This document shows, in pieces, positions 1 to 11,181 of a DNA stretch of 64,000 nt (position 1 is the stretch's first letter; each line of letters begins with the position of its first letter). The position numbers and the translations under genes are program-made. The notes beneath the pieces are model-generated. The model had not been told where the DNA came from. It did no database searches and saw nothing but the letters and a program-made list of their open reading frames with translations. The stretch lies in contig NC_080735.1 of the NCBI RefSeq assembly GCF_019097595.1, positions 15,229,917-15,293,916 of the forward strand, in the 5' to 3' direction. The DNA comes from Hemibagrus wyckioides. Its lineage: Eukaryota; Chordata; Actinopteri; Siluriformes; Bagridae.

Positions 1-2982
1 AATCACTGGCGTAGTTTGCGCCATGGCTGCTGGCTGTGGCACTGGAGGTGCAGGCTGAGCCGCTAGGGGTGCTGCTGGCTGTGCCACCAGCACCGCTGCC
101 TGCTTTGCTACATTTTTCTCCTCCTTTTTCTTTTCCATGTTTTCCTGTTTGTTGCGGGCTAACTCACTCAGTTGAGCCTTGTGGAGCTGCATCACCAGGC
201 TTTCAGCTGCTTTCCTTGCTTCTCTTTCTCTCCGCCTGTGCAGCTCCACATAATGTATTACATTAGCCTCGAAGGTGGGCCACGCCATTGCAGCCAGTCC
301 CACTACTGTGTCCAGTTGGTCCTGGACTTCCACTGGAAGAGCCTTCTTTACCATCATACGAAACAGGGTTTGGCTTGCTGCTGTTTCATCCCATGCTCCT
401 CCCATCTCTTCTCTCCATGCCTTCTGTAGTTTTAATACAAATTCCGCTACACTCTCATTCTCTTCCAATTTGATCTTTTCCACTCTTCCTGGATCAGCCC
501 GTGTTGGGTATGCACTCCGCAGGGCCTTCCAGATTTGGTTACGGTGAGTCCCAAATGGGCTTGGATCATATTTCTGCCCCTCTGCTTCTCTTCTTAGGTC
601 CACATTGTGAAAAATTTCAATCATCTTGGCCTTCCCCAGTGACTGAGACAATATTGCTTTGACATCTCCCAGTGCCAGCACCTGTCCCATTGTTTGCTCT
701 TCAAACCGTGTGATCCATTTTTGAGCTCCTTCACAAACACTTGGCAGTCTGCCAATTAATCCCGTCAGGTCCATGAATGACCATGGGACATAAGCCACAT
801 CGTTTCCTTTTATTATTACTGGCATCTGGGATGCCTCCACCTGCTGCTCTTCCTTGTTTTCTGGGGGTCCTTCCCCTGCTCCTTGTTTCCGTGCAGACCT
901 TAATTCCATAGTCAAAGGGAGTATTGCTTTCCTTGTCCTTCCTTTTTCTTCTCCTCTCACCTGGTCTTGCAGTTCTCTCAACGTCTGCCTGGCTTCCTCC
1001 ACCTTTTGTTCCAGATTACAGCGTGCTTCTTTTATTTCTTTCTTGAGGTGGGCCAGTTCGTTTTCATTTTTCTTCATTTTTATCTGACTTATCGCAGACA
1101 ACTCCCCTTGTGTGTGCTCTAATCCATGCACCTTCTGCATTATTTGGCCACGCAGGACTTTATCCTCTGACGCGTCTATTTCCATCTTTTCCAGTTTCTT
1201 CCTTGTATTTTCCAGTTCTTCTTCTATGTGTGCTTGTGTCTGCCCCCTCAGCTCTTCCATTGTTAAGCGACTGTCTTCCATTCTTTCTTCCATTCTCTCC
1301 ATCCGTTCACTTATTTCACGGAATCCGCCATCTCTTTTCCCTTTTGTTGTTGGCGTTAGTTTCACTTTCCCTGTTATGTGATACTCTTCTTCTTCCATTT
1401 CCGTTTCGATTACTTCCTCCTCTCTGTACTCGCCCTGCTTTCCTTTTTGAGGTGTGGGGTAGAACCCCTCCTTCTGCATGTTTTCCACTTCATCACCTCC
1501 TTCCTCTAGGGCAGTAGCACTTGTTGTTTCATCATCATTTTCCCATTCACCCGGGTTGTCCCTCTGTAGAGACTCGCTCTCTTCGCTATTCGCTCTCGAT
1601 GGCGGGCCTCTTGTCCAGGTATCTCTGGGTGCGGGCGTGCTTGTCTTGTCTTCCAATCCTAACCACTCCATTTTTCCTTTGTATTTTCCCTTTTCTAGAT
1701 TCATCTGATACTCTCTCCACATGTCCGCTCCTGTCCCCGTTCTTCTATATGACGCTGGATCCCACGCCAGACTTTCCTTACTTCCTTCCAGACTTCCGTC
1801 CTTTTCGGATCCCTCTGGCCTAAAATGGGTCTGCTCCTGCTCTCGTTTCGAGCACTGCATGGCTGCTGCATTCTCTCTTCCTCTTTCATCTTCATTCTGT
1901 GTATATATTACTTTGCCTTCAAACTGTCCTTCCATTATCTCCAGTCTCACTGTCTGTGGTTGTCCTTCTTTTAATAGGACGGGATAGATTCCTGCTGTTC
2001 GTGCTGGGGGCACTTCTCTGTATGGGGGTGGCTTCTCCTGCTCCACAAGCTCCTCTGCTGGTGGGGCTGTAGCCCTTTCTCTCTTTTCATTTATAAGTGC
2101 TCTCTGCCGTTCCCCTTCCACCTGGAACCAATCCACAATTTCCTTCTTTCTGTCAGTCTTGTCCCTACTTTCTTTTTTTATTTCTCCCCAGCACTCTAGT
2201 CTTTCCTTCATCTTTTCACACCTTTCATTATTAAATGTGCCTTCTAGTGGCCACTGCAACTCCCCACGTGTCCGGTCACTCCATTTTTTCATATACTTTT
2301 TAATTTCTTTCTCTGCTTCTCTGTGCCTTAGTATAATCACCCCTACGGGTGTGGTTGGTGTCTCTTCCCTACTCATGACACACCCTTGTCTGGCCCTATG
2401 GGCTTCACTTCTATGACCCAAGTTACTATTTAGAGGTGTCCAGGTCACCCTCGCATAGATTTTTCTTACAGTCACGCTTGGCCTTACTGGGTTTTTCCTG
2501 GATTGTTCTTCAAATATATTTATTTTATCAATCAAAAGTGCTGTTCCCAGACCTCTTTCCCACAGTACTACCCTGGGTTCAATTGTAATAATGACCTTTA
2601 GCCCCGAACAATAATTGCTCTGTATTGGTCTAGCTCCAAACACTTCTACCACGGGCTCTTCTTCCTCCCCGTATGGATCATCAATGAAATCATACACTGA
2701 AATCACTACCTCGGCCTCTCGGGGTTCAGGAGCTGCCAGTAACGCACGCAATATTGGGCCCAAAACACGAGGTCTCCAGAGTTTCTTAAGCTGTTCTACC
2801 CAATTTATTTCAGGAAACTGGTGACGCAATGCGGTCAACCTATCAAACGCCGTCAATGCCCACAGTTTATCACAAATCTGCTGTTCTGTCTGTCTCCTTT
2901 CAACCCCGTCTCTGTCTTTATAAGTTCTTTCGTCCCAAAAATGTGTTCTCAGTCCCTTTGTTTCTATTGCCAAATCTGCCAT
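1..2982 (-). CDS. gag: Endogenous retrovirus Gag polyprotein, 3' end outside window
   Basis: Reading the minus strand from the ATG at 2982-2980, the frame stays open for 994 codons and runs off the left edge of the window. Two in-frame stops lie just upstream of the ATG, which supports this start. The first ~690 residues are very charged, rich in Glu, Lys and Arg, with long predicted coiled-coil stretches (about positions 840-1300). A capsid-like part follows (about positions 780-300) with a 'tGLIGRLP' stretch and 'GQVLALGDVKAI', then a Lys/Glu-rich and Ala/Pro-rich tail. The reading agrees with Gag because an LTR and a primer-binding site lie upstream in the right order and orientation. I did not see a zinc knuckle inside the window; it could lie beyond position 1. 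The lack of stops over 3 kb suggests a young copy. The exact retroviral genus is not settled. Confidence 0.8.
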   Translation of the reverse strand, partial: MADLAIETKGLRTHFWDERTYKDRDGVERRQTEQQICDKLWALTAFDRLTALRHQFPEINWVEQLKKLWRPRVLGPILRALLAAPEPREAEVVISVYDFIDDPYGEEEEPVVEVFGARPIQSNYCSGLKVIITIEPRVVLWERGLGTALLIDKINIFEEQSRKNPVRPSVTVRKIYARVTWTPLNSNLGHRSEAHRARQGCVMSREETPTTPVGVIILRHREAEKEIKKYMKKWSDRTRGELQWPLEGTFNNERCEKMKERLECWGEIKKESRDKTDRKKEIVDWFQVEGERQRALINEKRERATAPPAEELVEQEKPPPYREVPPARTAGIYPVLLKEGQPQTVRLEIMEGQFEGKVIYTQNEDERGRENAAAMQCSKREQEQTHFRPEGSEKDGSLEGSKESLAWDPASYRRTGTGADMWREYQMNLEKGKYKGKMEWLGLEDKTSTPAPRDTWTRGPPSRANSEESESLQRDNPGEWENDDETTSATALEEGGDEVENMQKEGFYPTPQKGKQGEYREEEVIETEMEEEEYHITGKVKLTPTTKGKRDGGFREISERMERMEERMEDSRLTMEELRGQTQAHIEEELENTRKKLEKMEIDASEDKVLRGQIMQKVHGLEHTQGELSAISQIKMKKNENELAHLKKEIKEARCNLEQKVEEARQTLRELQDQVRGEEKGRTRKAILPLTMELRSARKQGAGEGPPENKEEQQVEASQMPVIIKGNDVAYVPWSFMDLTGLIGRLPSVCEGAQKWITRFEEQTMGQVLALGDVKAILSQSLGKAKMIEIFHNVDLRREAEGQKYDPSPFGTHRNQIWKALRSAYPTRADPGRVEKIKLEENESVAEFVLKLQKAWREEMGGAWDETAASQTLFRMMVKKALPVEVQDQLDTVVGLAAMAWPTFEANVIHYVELHRRREREARKAAESLVMQLHKAQLSELARNKQENMEKKKEEKNVAKQAAVLVAQPAAPLAAQPAPPVPQPAAMAQTTPVI

Positions 2983-3076
2983 ACACCGCGCTCACTGCTA
3001 TTCTCTCTACCCTTTTTACTTTCAACTTTTTTCCCTCAACTCAACTCTCCTTCTGTGTAAAGGGCTTTCCCCTGTG

Positions 3077-3114
<38 letters not shown>

Positions 3115-3927
3115 TGTCTATATTTGTGCTGCTTCTGTGAGTGTGTGTCTGCTGGGTTACTTACCCCTCCTCTCTTTCCTTTTTACAGCTTCTGCTTACA
3201 ATAGTATTTATACTAGCAGACCTATATACCAGTACCGTTAGTCACCTATCCCTCCATGCCACTACTCCAACTCACGCTTCTATTTTTCCTAACACAATTC
3301 CTAAACACACACACCTGCTGCCAGCAGCAATCCTTCCTTTCTTAACAACACATTCTCAACAACGGCACATCACCTCATTTCACACTAACATATCACATTA
3401 ATACTTTAACACATTTTCCTCGGGTCCAACCCTGCGTTCCTGAAAACTAACTATACTGTTCTCCGCAGTGGCTCACCGACATCCCTACCATGCAGACCTG
3501 TTTTCCATATACAACAGCGGTATCTAGGGACAAATATTCCACCTGCGCAGGAATTTTCTCATACTCCACCTGCCTCAACCGGCAGGAATTTTTCCTTCAC
3601 TTGTGCCACCTGCTTTAGCCCACAGGAATTTTCTTGCACACACTTATTCACTTATAAAACCTTAACACTTCATAAGCCCAAAAAACAAAAACACCTCTCC
3701 GCTCGTTCTCATCTGTCTTCACCACCCTCTAATTCTTGGCGTGAGGCCAACTGCCTTCACCCTTCCCAGGGCCACTCTACTCAGGCTACAGATATAGATT
3801 TAACACAGACTTTGAATATAACAGGTGTCTGCTTACCTTTCTGTTTTGATGCCGGCAATCTGCAGCCCGTAGTAGTTGCGGTCCTAGCTCAGGTTTTCGG
3901 ACTCACGTCAGCCTTCCCACGCAAGTC
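2983..3927 (-). other. Retroviral leader between primer-binding site and gag
   Basis: This 945-base stretch lies between the primer-binding site and the gag start and holds no long reading frame on the minus strand. It would carry packaging and splice-donor signals in a retrovirus; I cannot point to one. A (TG)n microsatellite lies at about 3079-3113. Confidence 0.55.
3079..3113. repeat. (TG)n microsatellite in retroviral leader
   Basis: About 16 TG dinucleotides followed by CGCG, directly visible. Confidence 0.9.
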
Positions 3928-3945
3928 TCCCGGGTTTCGGCACCA
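3928..3945 (-). other. Primer-binding site for tRNA-Phe
   Basis: On the minus strand the 18 bases read TGGTGCCGAAACCCGGGA. This is the complement of the CCA-tailed 3' end of vertebrate tRNA-Phe. It starts 7 bases from the LTR end and fixes the orientation of the provirus (minus strand). Confidence 0.85.
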
Positions 3946-3952
3946 ATAAATA

Positions 3953-4542
3953 TGTCGGAACTCAGAGCCCCCTCCGAGTGGACATATCACAGGGTGGAAT
4001 TTTGTTTGTATCTAATACTCTTAGCTTTCCCAATAACCTCCACCATCTATAAACCTCAGCCGAAATAAAAGAGATCTCAGTCAACAGATGAGAAGAAGCA
4101 GGTTTCTTTATTCAGTCATGCAGTCAACAACATGCATATCTGAAGAGAGCAGCTGGTCTCAAAAAACCCCGAAAAAGTCCCCTCTACTTATACCCCAGGC
4201 GCCCCGGGGCGCCTCCTTTTCTCTAATTTAAATATTTCCAGCAATTTCCCATTATATTCAGTGTATGGCTACTTTAGTCCCTCCTTCCTTAGTTTACATA
4301 CGTTTTCCCAGTTCCCATTATTTTCGCATTTGTCCCGATACCGCCCCTAAATTGATACCATCCTCCCCTCGATGACGTCAATTTTCCTCCTCACCAGTTC
4401 CCCTTATTTTTAGGCTAAGTCAACCATTTTTATAAAAATTGGCGCTTACTTATAGGCGCCACTTCCTTATTGACTTCATTTGACCATCACCTCTTAAAGG
4501 TGCTTCCTCGGCTCATCCTGACCTCGCGCGTTGCCCCCCACA
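3953..4542 (-). mobile_element. 5' LTR of endogenous retrovirus
   Basis: On the minus strand the LTR begins TGTGGGGGG and ends CCGACA, giving TGT...ACA ends. A TATA box (TATAAG, positions 4187-4192) is followed about 80 bases on by an AATAAA signal (4107-4112), as expected for U3-R-U5. The right-hand boundary could also be three bases further (4545), because ACA occurs twice. The second LTR is outside the window, so the target-site duplication cannot be read. Confidence 0.75.
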
Positions 4543-4545
4543 ACA

Positions 4546-5408
4546 ATGTGTAAGTACCTTGCTCTCTTCCTCTATGTCATGATGACTTTTCTCTCTACCT
4601 ACTTGATCTAAGTTTTGTTTTACTAATTTTAAACTAAGCTGTGCCATTAAGCTGCCTCATATCCTTTCCTCTTTTCATCACTGTTGGTTGCTAGTATTCC
4701 AATGCTATTGTCTCCTCTACCTGCCTATCACTGTCATGTCACAGTGACCTGGCCTACTTCCCACACTGTGTTCCTCCTGCCTTAGTACCCGCTCTCTTTT
4801 GCTGACTACATAGTCACGCAATATGCACTTCACTCATCTTCACTCATTTCCCATTATTTTTTCTAGCTCAGTCAGCCCGCCGCGCTATCTTCCGGAGAAG
4901 TCCCAGGGGTGCTCTGCGACGCTATCGCCAGTATCAGCTATCCTGTTTGGCCATTGAACTTACTGGTTTCCTGGAGCACCTATCTGAATCCTCTATTCCT
5001 GAGTCTCCTTACCTCGCTCACCATATCGTGAGAGATACCGTCTGTCTTGATCAGAGCACCCAATTTCACCCCACAACCTGTGATCAGTCTACTCAGACCT
5101 TCTACTGGCATTGGACACGCACCACCTCTCAAGGCGTCCAGACTGAGGATTTCCCTGTTGAGATTTCCTCTAATGATTCTTCCTCTGACTCCTCTTCATT
5201 TCCTAATTCCCCTGACATTCCCCAACTTTCTCCTGAATTTGTGCCTATGCCTTACAGTGTTCATGATATTCCTCAGTCTTCTCCTGACTATTCGCCCCCA
5301 ACTTCTCCCACTGATTATTCTCCAACTTCTCCTCAGGATCCCGAGATTCCGTCTTCTACAACTGACCCTCCGGTCCCACTGATCCCATTGGATAGGCTGG
5401 CTGACTGA
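4546..5408 (+). CDS. Candidate two-exon gene, Ser/Pro-rich protein of unknown function
   Basis: I do not recognise this gene. Exon 1 offers an ATG at 4546 followed by one base and a consensus donor GTAAGT at 4550. Exon 2 begins at 4867 after a polypyrimidine tract and TTTTTTCTAG. Joined in phase, the frame is open to the stop at 5406-5408, about 181 residues. An AATAAA signal follows at about 5428-5433. The N-terminus is arginine-rich (RRAIFRRSPRGALRRYRQY), the middle has two DQSTQ repeats, a TQT and a GVQTE, and the C-terminal half is Ser/Pro/Asp-rich with DYSPTSP-like heptads. The ATG lies four bases outside the retroviral LTR, so transcription may start in the LTR in antisense. It could be a host gene tail captured next to a provirus, a viral-type accessory gene, or a chance open frame. 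Without the splice, only a TTG start at 4947 is available in this exon. Confidence 0.4.
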
Positions 5409-5590
5409 GTTGTAACTCCTAATGTTTCAATAAATCTCTCCTCTTTTCTGTTCCTTCAGTCCCAGTGTGGTTATTACGCTAGCATGCTGCCATTAATAAT
5501 TCTGCATGTTTATTATGAAGACTATGAGGCTATATCTGATTATTATAGCTATTTTTAATCAGAGTTAACTACTTACTACGTAATAAATGG

Positions 5591-6187
5591 CTAAATTATT
5601 CTTGATAGATACACACTACTCTTTAGGCAGAATATTGCCAAGTCAGAGCTTAGAGCATTGAGTACATTAGCACTTAAGCTACATTTAAGGCTAGGTATAT
5701 AATTCAAAGCTGGGTATATTATGTTTTCTCCGACACAGGCTGCAGGTATGTGCGCACTGTGGTCTCCCGCAGCCCTAACTAAAGTGGTCACCTCCACAAA
5801 AGCAGCCTCCTGTACCCTGCTGAAGGAAGCTCTCCAGTCTGAGTCCGATGTTCCCTCAAGGGCGTTGTCAAACTCGGCCAGAATCAACTGTTTGCAACGC
5901 CGGGCAATATTCATACCAATTATGGCAGGAGGCGTTGGGTCTGCCTCCATGCCTTCATGATCATGCACTACTAAGAACCCACATCCAGTTAAAGTCAACC
6001 CCATCACCTGTATATCTAGCTCGACATACCCAAGATATGGAAGTGGCAACTTGTTAGCAGCAGTAATCTTTAACCATTTGGTAGTACAGTGCATATCTTT
6101 GTCCTTTCCATGCAGATACTTTCTAAAAAAACTCTCACTAAGCGTGCTGACATTACTCCCAGTATCCAAGAGGCACCTGACAGCCAC
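5591..6187 (-). pseudogene. Truncated retropepsin of a Ty3/Gypsy-like element
   Basis: The minus-strand frame carries an aspartic protease: the active-site LLDTGSNVSTL near its start and the flap/second-turn segment AIIGMNIARR about 85 residues later. In retroelements this enzyme cuts the Gag-Pol precursor. It follows a Gag frame with a zinc knuckle. The frame ends about 40 residues after the protease fold with no reverse transcriptase behind it, so the element has lost its pol and its left LTR here. Confidence 0.7.
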
Positions 6188-6275
6188 ACCCCTAATGTGA
6201 ATTTACACTTCTGGGCACTTACCCACAGCACATTCGAGAAACCGCTCTTTGGTAAGCGGACTGATCTCTGAGCTG

Positions 6276-7558
6276 TCAGACCGCCCTCTCATTGCCCAGC
6301 TCTTCACAATGGAGGGGCCCCATTTCCCTGAGCTGGGGATTCGTGTGCAGCGGGGCGTGGTTTTTCTGAGAGCATTGTGCAATGCATTGCCTAGCTAAGT
6401 GACCAATACCTTCACATCTGAGGCAAATAGGCTGGCCATCACAGGTATACTTTGGCTTAAACTTAGCTTTACCAGATCTCTCGCCACCTGAATCAGATCT
6501 TTGGGTGGTGAGATCTCGGACAGCATTTGTAAGCTCACTGATTGCTTTCTCCTGTTGTGTGATTACTTTACCCATTTCTTGCATGGCTACCCCTAAATCA
6601 CTTGGTACAGTGGCGGCCATTTTCGCGTGTCCTGTCTCTTCATCTGTACCCACACCCACTAAGTTTCGGCTCCTCGCAACATTTGCACTGCGGGGTCTCT
6701 CCTCTGAAAACCACATTAAGGCTTCCTCACGGACATCGAATAATGTAGCACAGTGTCACTCCCGAACAACCTTACAGAGTTCTCTACGAAGGGCAGAATC
6801 CCTCACCCCCTCAATGAACTGATCTCGCAATGCAAGCTGTAGGTTAGGAACAGCATTGGGAGACTGCTGAAGAACAGCATTTAGCATCGACGACAGGGCA
6901 TGCGAATAATCTCTAAAATCCTCCCCCTCCAACTGTTTTCGTGCATAGAAAGCATGTAGTAACTGAGGGGTTGTATGCTTTTCTCTAAAGACTGACCTCA
7001 AGTAGGTGAAAAGGTCATGAGGCTGCTTATCCCAACAAACACCCCCCCCCCCACAAAATTTGACCTCCTCCAGAGCTGAGCCCCTTAAATGGGAAAGGAC
7101 AAAGTCTATCCTCTGACCCTAATTACGTGCTCAAGTTCCTCAATAAACTCATCTCAAGTTTGGCAATCTTTACTATAATCACCACTAAAGGGTACAATTT
7201 GTTTCTATCTGGGAAGATACAGATAAGATCTGGTGTTTACATTGTTCATGTTGGCCAAAGTTGACATTACTTGATCCTGTCTTCTTCCCAGCTCCAGGAG
7301 CTGTGACTGAAGCTGTAAGATAGGGTTACCTTCCTCAATGTCTACTTCCAGAGCTACAGCTGCTGCTCCTTGGATGTCCTCAGCTAGAGCGGCTGCCCCA
7401 CCCATGCCTTCTTCATCCATGACTGAAGCAAGGTGATACAAAGTCTCAGTTCGTGAACAGTCCCTTAAACCAGCGCCGTCTTTCTGTTGTGTGGTGTGAC
7501 TGGTCCTTGGTCCCTCTGCAGCTCTTTGAGGAATAGCACACAACTTCCTGCAGTCCAT
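6276..7558 (-). pseudogene. Ty3/Gypsy-like Gag, frameshifted
   Basis: Three minus-strand frames cover one Gag: 7558-7205 (N-terminus, Ala/Glu-rich, ends in LYLPR), 7001-6756 (capsid-like, with QLLHAFYARKQLEGEDFRDY) and 6716-6276 (C-terminus with a CCHC knuckle CLRCEGIGHLARQC). The breaks between them, one next to a run of twelve C residues at about 7042-7053, show it is no longer one open frame. The likely true start is the internal Met before DEEGMGGAA, since the bases before it form the leader next to the primer-binding site. Confidence 0.7.
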
Positions 7559-7648
7559 CTAGCACTCTGCTGCTCCTGACTACTACCGTTGTTAAAAACC
7601 ACCCACAATACTGTTTGCGTTAAAGAAAAGAACCAACTAAAAGGAAAA

Positions 7649-7665
7649 TCCCACTTCTGACACCA
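7649..7665 (-). other. Primer-binding site, tRNA-Leu-like
   Basis: On the minus strand the site reads TGGTGTCAGAAGTGGGA, matching the 3' end of a tRNA-Leu. It lies five bases from the LTR start at 7671 and gives the element's orientation. Confidence 0.65.
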
Positions 7666-7670
7666 AAATA

Positions 7671-8891
7671 TGTAGCCGTGTTTGAAGTGTCTTAATAAGA
7701 ACAAAACAACGACTTCACATTAAAGGGGGTTCTTTTATTTCTGACTGCACCCCATGAGAGATGCAGCATTAAAGGTTAGTTGGGTTAACAGAAGCAATGT
7801 TCTTGTGTATGAACAAACGAGATTAAATAAATCCAACAATTTCAACTGGTATGTGAAAAGGTATTAAATAAAAACAAAAAACTGTATACTCATCTCTGGG
7901 TCTATACAAATACTTCACGACGTAATTTCACCTGCCCCCCTTTTTTTACCAACCAGTAAAAGAATGGTAGTGGCCTTCTGAAAATAAGAGGAAAAACAAA
8001 GAAATTCACAACATGGGCCAATAACAGGTCACTTACGGCACATAATTAATAATAACTAATAACTAATTAATTAATATTCATATTAACACATTTATAGCAC
8101 TTTATGCCATACTCTTACAGTTTAACATGCATATCTGGTCAGCAGCAATTATTAACTTACAATGCTCAGTCATATTCAATGAAACAATAACAGATATAAA
8201 AAGGAAGAACAAACAATCAAAACTCACTTTACTGCAGTATACCAGAACCAAATGCCCACGTGACCCGCAGCTCACATGTGAGTTCACGTGCTTCATGTCT
8301 CCCCTCCCCTCTTACAACACAGATTATATACTATATATCATAAAGTGTATATTACATCTCTCCTTGCAACATTACATTCATACAGATTGCACATTGGTTA
8401 CATTTTAGTATGTGTTACTGCATTAAACTAGAAATGAACACTTGCGCTCAAATTCACACTTGACTGAAGAGCACACACAATGTGAAGATACCTCCCACGA
8501 ACGGATTACAAACTGCACAGATATGCAATATATGCAACCATCCGTCGACTAAACCCTTAAGGATGCAATGAGTAAACACTTATAAGTTGATATTTATCAC
8601 TATTTTAGTGTTTTATGAACTTTTAGTCTCAAAACTCAACATATTTTCTCCCCAAATCGAGGACCATGCGCTACCCGGAGTCACACACAGCATCGGCGCT
8701 CACTCTCTCCGCGCACACGCACAAACCTGTAACCTCTTAAAGGGGCCGCAACACATTACTATAGTGCATGTTACTGATCGCTTTTTTCCCCTCTAAGCAA
8801 ATGTATAGGGCTCACATAGTACATAAATATACACAGGGGATTAAAAAGGGTTGCATAGTTTCTTTGGTTGTTTTGATTTGACCCGGTTACA
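7671..8891 (-). mobile_element. Long LTR of the Ty3/Gypsy-like element
   Basis: Ends are TGTAGCC (plus strand, 7671) and GGTTACA (to 8891), a near-perfect inverted pair. An AATAAA signal on the minus strand lies at 7734-7739 near the primer-binding side. At 1.2 kb it is long for an LTR. No partner LTR is visible on the left, so the element is truncated. It abuts the relic SNTX exon on its right. Confidence 0.6.
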
Positions 8892-8992
8892 TGTAAATTG
8901 AGAATTTACACTGTGAATTGAGATTGATCTCTCGATATAATCCTAACGTTTGCTAGACTATTGAGGTTACACTTGCAGTCATTTAAACTGTA

Positions 8993-9116
8993 TCTGGAAT
9001 GAAGGTATACAGCATGCCGTGCAGTGATCTTCCCGAGGCAGCTCTTGAGCTATGCAGCTGGGACCGATGACCATGTCAAAATAATAACATAAAATGTATT
9101 AATAGCGTTTCTTACC
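8993..9116 (-). pseudogene. Relic of an SNTX-like gene: 5' UTR exon and first coding exon
   Basis: The bases 9116-9130 read AAAG|GTAAGAAACGC on the minus strand, the same donor context as the 5' UTR exon of unit A at 24938 (shared stretch about 19 bases). Immediately downstream, 9074-8993 resembles the first coding exon of units A, B and C (GCTGCCTCGGGAAG..., ...TTCATTCCAG) but has lost about 15 bases and the donor has changed from GT to AT. Usually about 2-3 kb separate these two exons; here they are adjacent. The rest of the gene is missing, with a retroelement LTR in its place. Confidence 0.5.
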
Positions 9117-9789
9117 TTTTCTTAAAGCATCCCGAGACCCCAGAAACCAAGACAGGGCGTGGCTTTTAAACACACACACACACACACACACACTATTATA
9201 GTGTAAATATTTACACTCTTCCCCGCATTAATAATTTCGTGACCTATAGCTGTTATACATTTTTTCTCTTTGGTAAACATAATTTTATACTCAACAACTA
9301 AAATTTAATGTTTGTGTTATATCGTTTTACTTCCAACAGATGGCACCAGCGTTCCTAGTTTAAATGGCGGCTCGTAATGAATTCAGATTTGAAACCTTTT
9401 AAACTTCTTTCTTGAAATATAACAAATTCTAAGAGGTTTAAATGTTAACCATAAACATATTTAAACAAATTTAGACAGTTTTACATTAAAAGAATTTAGA
9501 CAGATCTTATGTATACATTTTCATAGTTCCTGTCATATTTCCATCACAACACACTTTGATGCATTATTCAGAAACTGAAGAACAAAATTAAGTGGTTTAC
9601 ATTTTTTAGTTTAGGGCTGAAACTAATCATTGCAGGTGCAGGGTTGGCCAGCCATTTTTAGTTGTTTACACAGATAGAGTTAACTTGCCAGTGGAAACTC
9701 TCATAGTAAAGGTTGCTATTGGCAACCACCACATGTCAAACCAAAACCACCCCCGGATCTTGCTTCTTTACAAGCACAGGCATTTCCCA

Positions 9790-10380
9790 GAGAAGCAGAA
9801 GGGGCACTCAGACAAGCTTGCTTAAAAGCATCAGTGGCATTTGGACACAATATGAAACAAACATGTATTTCTGCTTTAAATACACTGTTCAAAGAGTTCC
9901 TGAAACAATTTACTCTTACCTTTCACATGAAGGTCACACTTGAAATCCTGTGGGTCATATGACTCTCAGTAAAATGGGTATAGAATCAGAGAGCCTTTGA
10001 GAAAAGTCAATGACTTTCACACACAACTTTATAACTGTTTACTCTTTCAACTTTAAATCACACCAAAGTCATATGTTTTCTGGCATTTTCTTTAAACGAT
10101 TAACAATTCCTGTTGTTTTTATTATAGTAATAATGATTTATTTATTTACATATACAATTTAAACAAGTCTTGGCTTTGTCACATGACAGTTTCAGAGACT
10201 CTGATCCGATTGTAAGTTTGGCTTTCTGTCTGTGTTCTCTTTGTGTCTGCACGTTCTCTCTGTGTCTATATGAATGCCTCTTGGTTCTCTGACTTCCCCT
10301 ACAGCACTTTCAAAAAACACACTGCTAGATGAATTGATCACTCTAAATTGCCTTTAATTTAGAACGTATGTGAATCTAGT
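9790..10380. repeat. Dispersed direct repeat, copy 1
   Basis: The segment from ACAAGCTTGCTTAAAA through the AATTGATCACTCTAAATTGC motif recurs at about 11745-12215 with the same order of landmarks (ATGAAACAA, CATGAAGGTCACACTT, GACTTTCACACACAACT, CTGACAGTTTC). Copies differ by scattered changes and short indels. No coding content is seen. Confidence 0.6.
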
Positions 10381-11009
10381 ATATATTTTAATAATGAAAT
10401 AAAATAATTTAGTCATACAATTCTACTGTTAGTCATATTATCATTTATTTAAAATAAATTAAAAAACAAACAACAAAACTGTCATTCGTTCATTTGTGTG
10501 TGTGTGTGTGTGTGTGTGTAGGTTGAGGCTGAGCTCTGATTGTCTTGTTTTAAATTTTCTTGAGGTACAGCACCAGACCCACCCACTTTTTTTGTTAGCA
10601 AATCAATGTTGTTTTTATATTATTTGGTCTCATGTGATTGGACCAATCTCATCGAGTCTCATTACTGATTAATGTGGAAGCAAGCAAAATATCTCGAGAA
10701 AAAAAATTCAGTTATATTGTTACAAAAAAATCCCTTCTTACTGAATGCATTGGCCATGCTGTTATTGGAATAGAGACTGGTGACTGAGATGACTGTCTAC
10801 AACCAGAAGGTCATTGTGTGTGTGTGTGTGTGTGTTTAAATGATTCCCTTCTGATAATAAACCACTTTGAACTTAAATTCACTGGTTCATAGTACATTTA
10901 TTTATTCATAACATTTTCAATATTTTAATATTTTATCTTAGTAATGATACATTATCACCTGATAAATGGATATTTACTGTCCTGCATTACTAACAGTTTG
11001 ATTTTAAGT

Positions 11010-11181
11010 TTGTTTGCTTGCTTTGTTTGCTACACTCTTCATTGTATTATATTTTAGTGCACTGCTGTTGAGAGCACCCACAGTTACGTTGTACTCCTTA
11101 TGTGCAATGACAATAAAATCTATTCTATTCTATTCTATTCTATTCTATTCTATTCTATTCTATTCTATTCTATTCTATTCC
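11010..11181 (+). mobile_element. L2/CR1-type LINE 3' tail with (ATTCT)n
   Basis: The sequence ends with TGCAATGACAATAAAATC followed by about eleven TATTC repeats, the tail form of fish L2/CR1 LINEs. Only the tail is present. Confidence 0.6.

Noticed and set aside
36..3401. Several plus-strand frames of 60-135 residues
   Set aside because: They lie antisense to the continuous retroviral gag frame or in its leader.
4947..5408. 153-residue frame beginning at TTG
   Set aside because: TTG is not a usual start in vertebrates; the frame is better explained as the second exon of a gene starting at 4546.
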